Shown: positions 63,176 to 64,000 of the stretch, piece by piece
Layout of the letters: each line of letters begins with the position of its first letter
How positions within the stretch are numbered: the stretch's first letter is position 1
NCBI GenBank assembly: GCA_902583265.1
Contig: CACHVD010000005.1
Span: forward strand, 1 to 64,000
Direction of reading: 5' to 3'
Length of the DNA stretch: 64,000 nucleotides
Source of the DNA: an uncultured Prochlorococcus sp.
Lineage (GTDB): Bacteria > Cyanobacteriota > Cyanobacteriia > PCC-6307 > Cyanobiaceae
The notes under the pieces: generated by a model
Told to the model about the DNA's origin: nothing
Databases searched by the model: none
What the model saw: only the letters and a program-made list of their open reading frames with translations
Made by a program: the position numbers and the translations under genes

Positions 63176-64000
63176 AAAGATTACTATTTCCTCTATTAAT
63201 TGCAATCTCCTTCCCTAATTCTGTTAATGCAGAATTAGATACTGAAGTTCATAAGTTATGTTTGCAAGCTGCTGATTATGTAGGTTGCCTAAAAGCTCAA
63301 ACTAAGAATAAAAAAATTATTGCAGGTGAAATATCTGAAAATGGAGAATCCTTAATTGTTAATAGTTGCCCAGAGGGAAATGCTTATGTCGGGAATGGAT
63401 TATGTAAAAAAGTTGAATGTGAATATCCTATGGATCATTTCAAAGCTGCAAAGGGACATGATCAGATAGTTGCTGGTAAAAGTGATTGGAGTTGCAAGAA
63501 AAAATTTCTCAGAGGAGTTGGATTATTAACACTTGGAAGTGAGTTTACAAAGGCAAAAGTAAATAAAATATGTCCAAACTCTGAGCCTGAAATAGGATGG
63601 AAAAATAGCTGTGAAAAGGTAATATCTAAGCCCACTTTGATAACAAAAAAAAATATAAATTCCAGTATTGAGCCAAAAGAAAATTCAGATCTTAAATTAT
63701 CTATCCAAAACCAAAATCCTTCTTTAGTTGATATAAAAGTACCCTTACTTGAAGAAAAAGTGCCTTTAGGAAAAAAATTTGGATTAGGTAATTTCATATA
63801 TGACACTTATGAAGATACAGCAAGTGGTAAAACTGTTTTTACTAACTGGCTCATTAGTGTAAACGAGATTAATCTTTCATTCCCGTACAGTGGTTCACAA
63901 AATGGAATTTTAACAATTAGAAATCATCCAAGATTTGGGGAAGATATTATTTTTAGAATTGAAAAAGGTCAAATTCTATCTTTAGATGGAATTTCATTAG
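63172..64000 (+). CDS. Secreted protein of unknown function, partial (3' end beyond window)
   Basis: The frame is open from ATG 63172 to the window end (276 codons), so it is not in the ORF track. A cleavable signal peptide MKRLLFPLLIAISFPNSVNA is predicted, followed by a cysteine-containing region (KLCLQAADYVGCLKAQTKN, SCPEGNAYVGNGLCKKVECE) and a later part with TNWLISVNEINLSFPYSGS and ITRNHPRF-like beta segments. At least seven cysteines in the mature part suggest disulfides and an extracytoplasmic location. I recognise no family. It is coupled by ATGA to the lipoprotein upstream. Confidence 0.7.
   Translation, partial: MKRLLFPLLIAISFPNSVNAELDTEVHKLCLQAADYVGCLKAQTKNKKIIAGEISENGESLIVNSCPEGNAYVGNGLCKKVECEYPMDHFKAAKGHDQIVAGKSDWSCKKKFLRGVGLLTLGSEFTKAKVNKICPNSEPEIGWKNSCEKVISKPTLITKKNINSSIEPKENSDLKLSIQNQNPSLVDIKVPLLEEKVPLGKKFGLGNFIYDTYEDTASGKTVFTNWLISVNEINLSFPYSGSQNGILTIRNHPRFGEDIIFRIEKGQILSLDGISL

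Noticed and set aside
63462-63806. 114-aa minus-strand ORF in the track
   Set aside because: It is antisense to the open frame of the partial secreted protein (63172 onward), which has a signal peptide and coupled start; the minus ORF is its shadow.

Overview
The window reads as a chromosomal segment of a marine picocyanobacterium, most probably a high-light Prochlorococcus. It is very AT-rich, densely packed with short intergenic gaps, and often uses GTG or TTG starts. Its markers are cyanobacterial: chlorophyll synthase (chlG), a PetP-like cytochrome b6f subunit, ndhB, demethylphylloquinone methyltransferase, PipX, SepF, a cyAbrB regulator, DUF1823 and a small DUF4278 protein. The species assignment is inferred from gene content and order that I recognise, not from a database search.

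1-25.4 kb is core metabolism. A minus-strand block carries heme A biosynthesis (ctaA, ctaB) and an ABC exporter. It diverges from the plus-strand cytochrome c oxidase operon ctaC-ctaD-ctaE. Next come cyAbrB, riboflavin synthase, an Fe-S aldo/keto reductase, an orphan polyamine-type binding protein, a CobT-like enzyme, a DUF2232 membrane protein, a repeat-bearing lipoprotein and topA. These are followed by ndhB, a LolD/MacB-type ATPase, birA, a DciA-like DUF721 protein, menG, hisF, petP-chlG-class A PBP, and rsmB.

25.4-34.2 kb holds two small unannotated ORFs, then a photolyase module (DCC protein, TIGR03643 protein, DUF2256 zinc-ribbon protein, FeS-BCP-type photolyase) whose photolyase appears to have lost all four cluster cysteines. 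It continues with a SPOUT methyltransferase, an orphan OppC-type permease, lepA, mqo and an Nfu protein. 34.3-34.7 kb is a complete small regulatory unit: promoter, a leader resembling the glutamine-II (downstream-peptide) riboswitch, a 57-aa DUF4278 protein and a strong terminator.

34.7-60.4 kb is again core: an ArsM-like methyltransferase, a class V aminotransferase overlapping antisense with an SDR, murE, a glutaredoxin-like protein, yidD, rpsD, a methionine/cysteine cluster, queA, pdhC, a YlqD protein, an acyl-activating enzyme, lipB, hpf-deoC-recO and a glycosyltransferase. Then come two minus-strand operons, der-ecfT-pipX-yggS-sepF-proC and aroQ-miaE-cobI-DUF1823.

60.4-64.0 kb is an accessory region that begins at tRNA-Tyr and tRNA-Thr. 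Immediately downstream lie a perfect 12-bp tandem repeat, a frameshifted and truncated integrase-like gene, an MGMT-like small protein, three packed tiny ORFs and a 48-bp 3' fragment of tRNA-Pro on the opposite strand. Two exported proteins of unknown function follow, the second running off the window end. This looks like the edge of a tRNA-anchored genomic island with at least one decayed integration event. It is the least ordinary part of the window.
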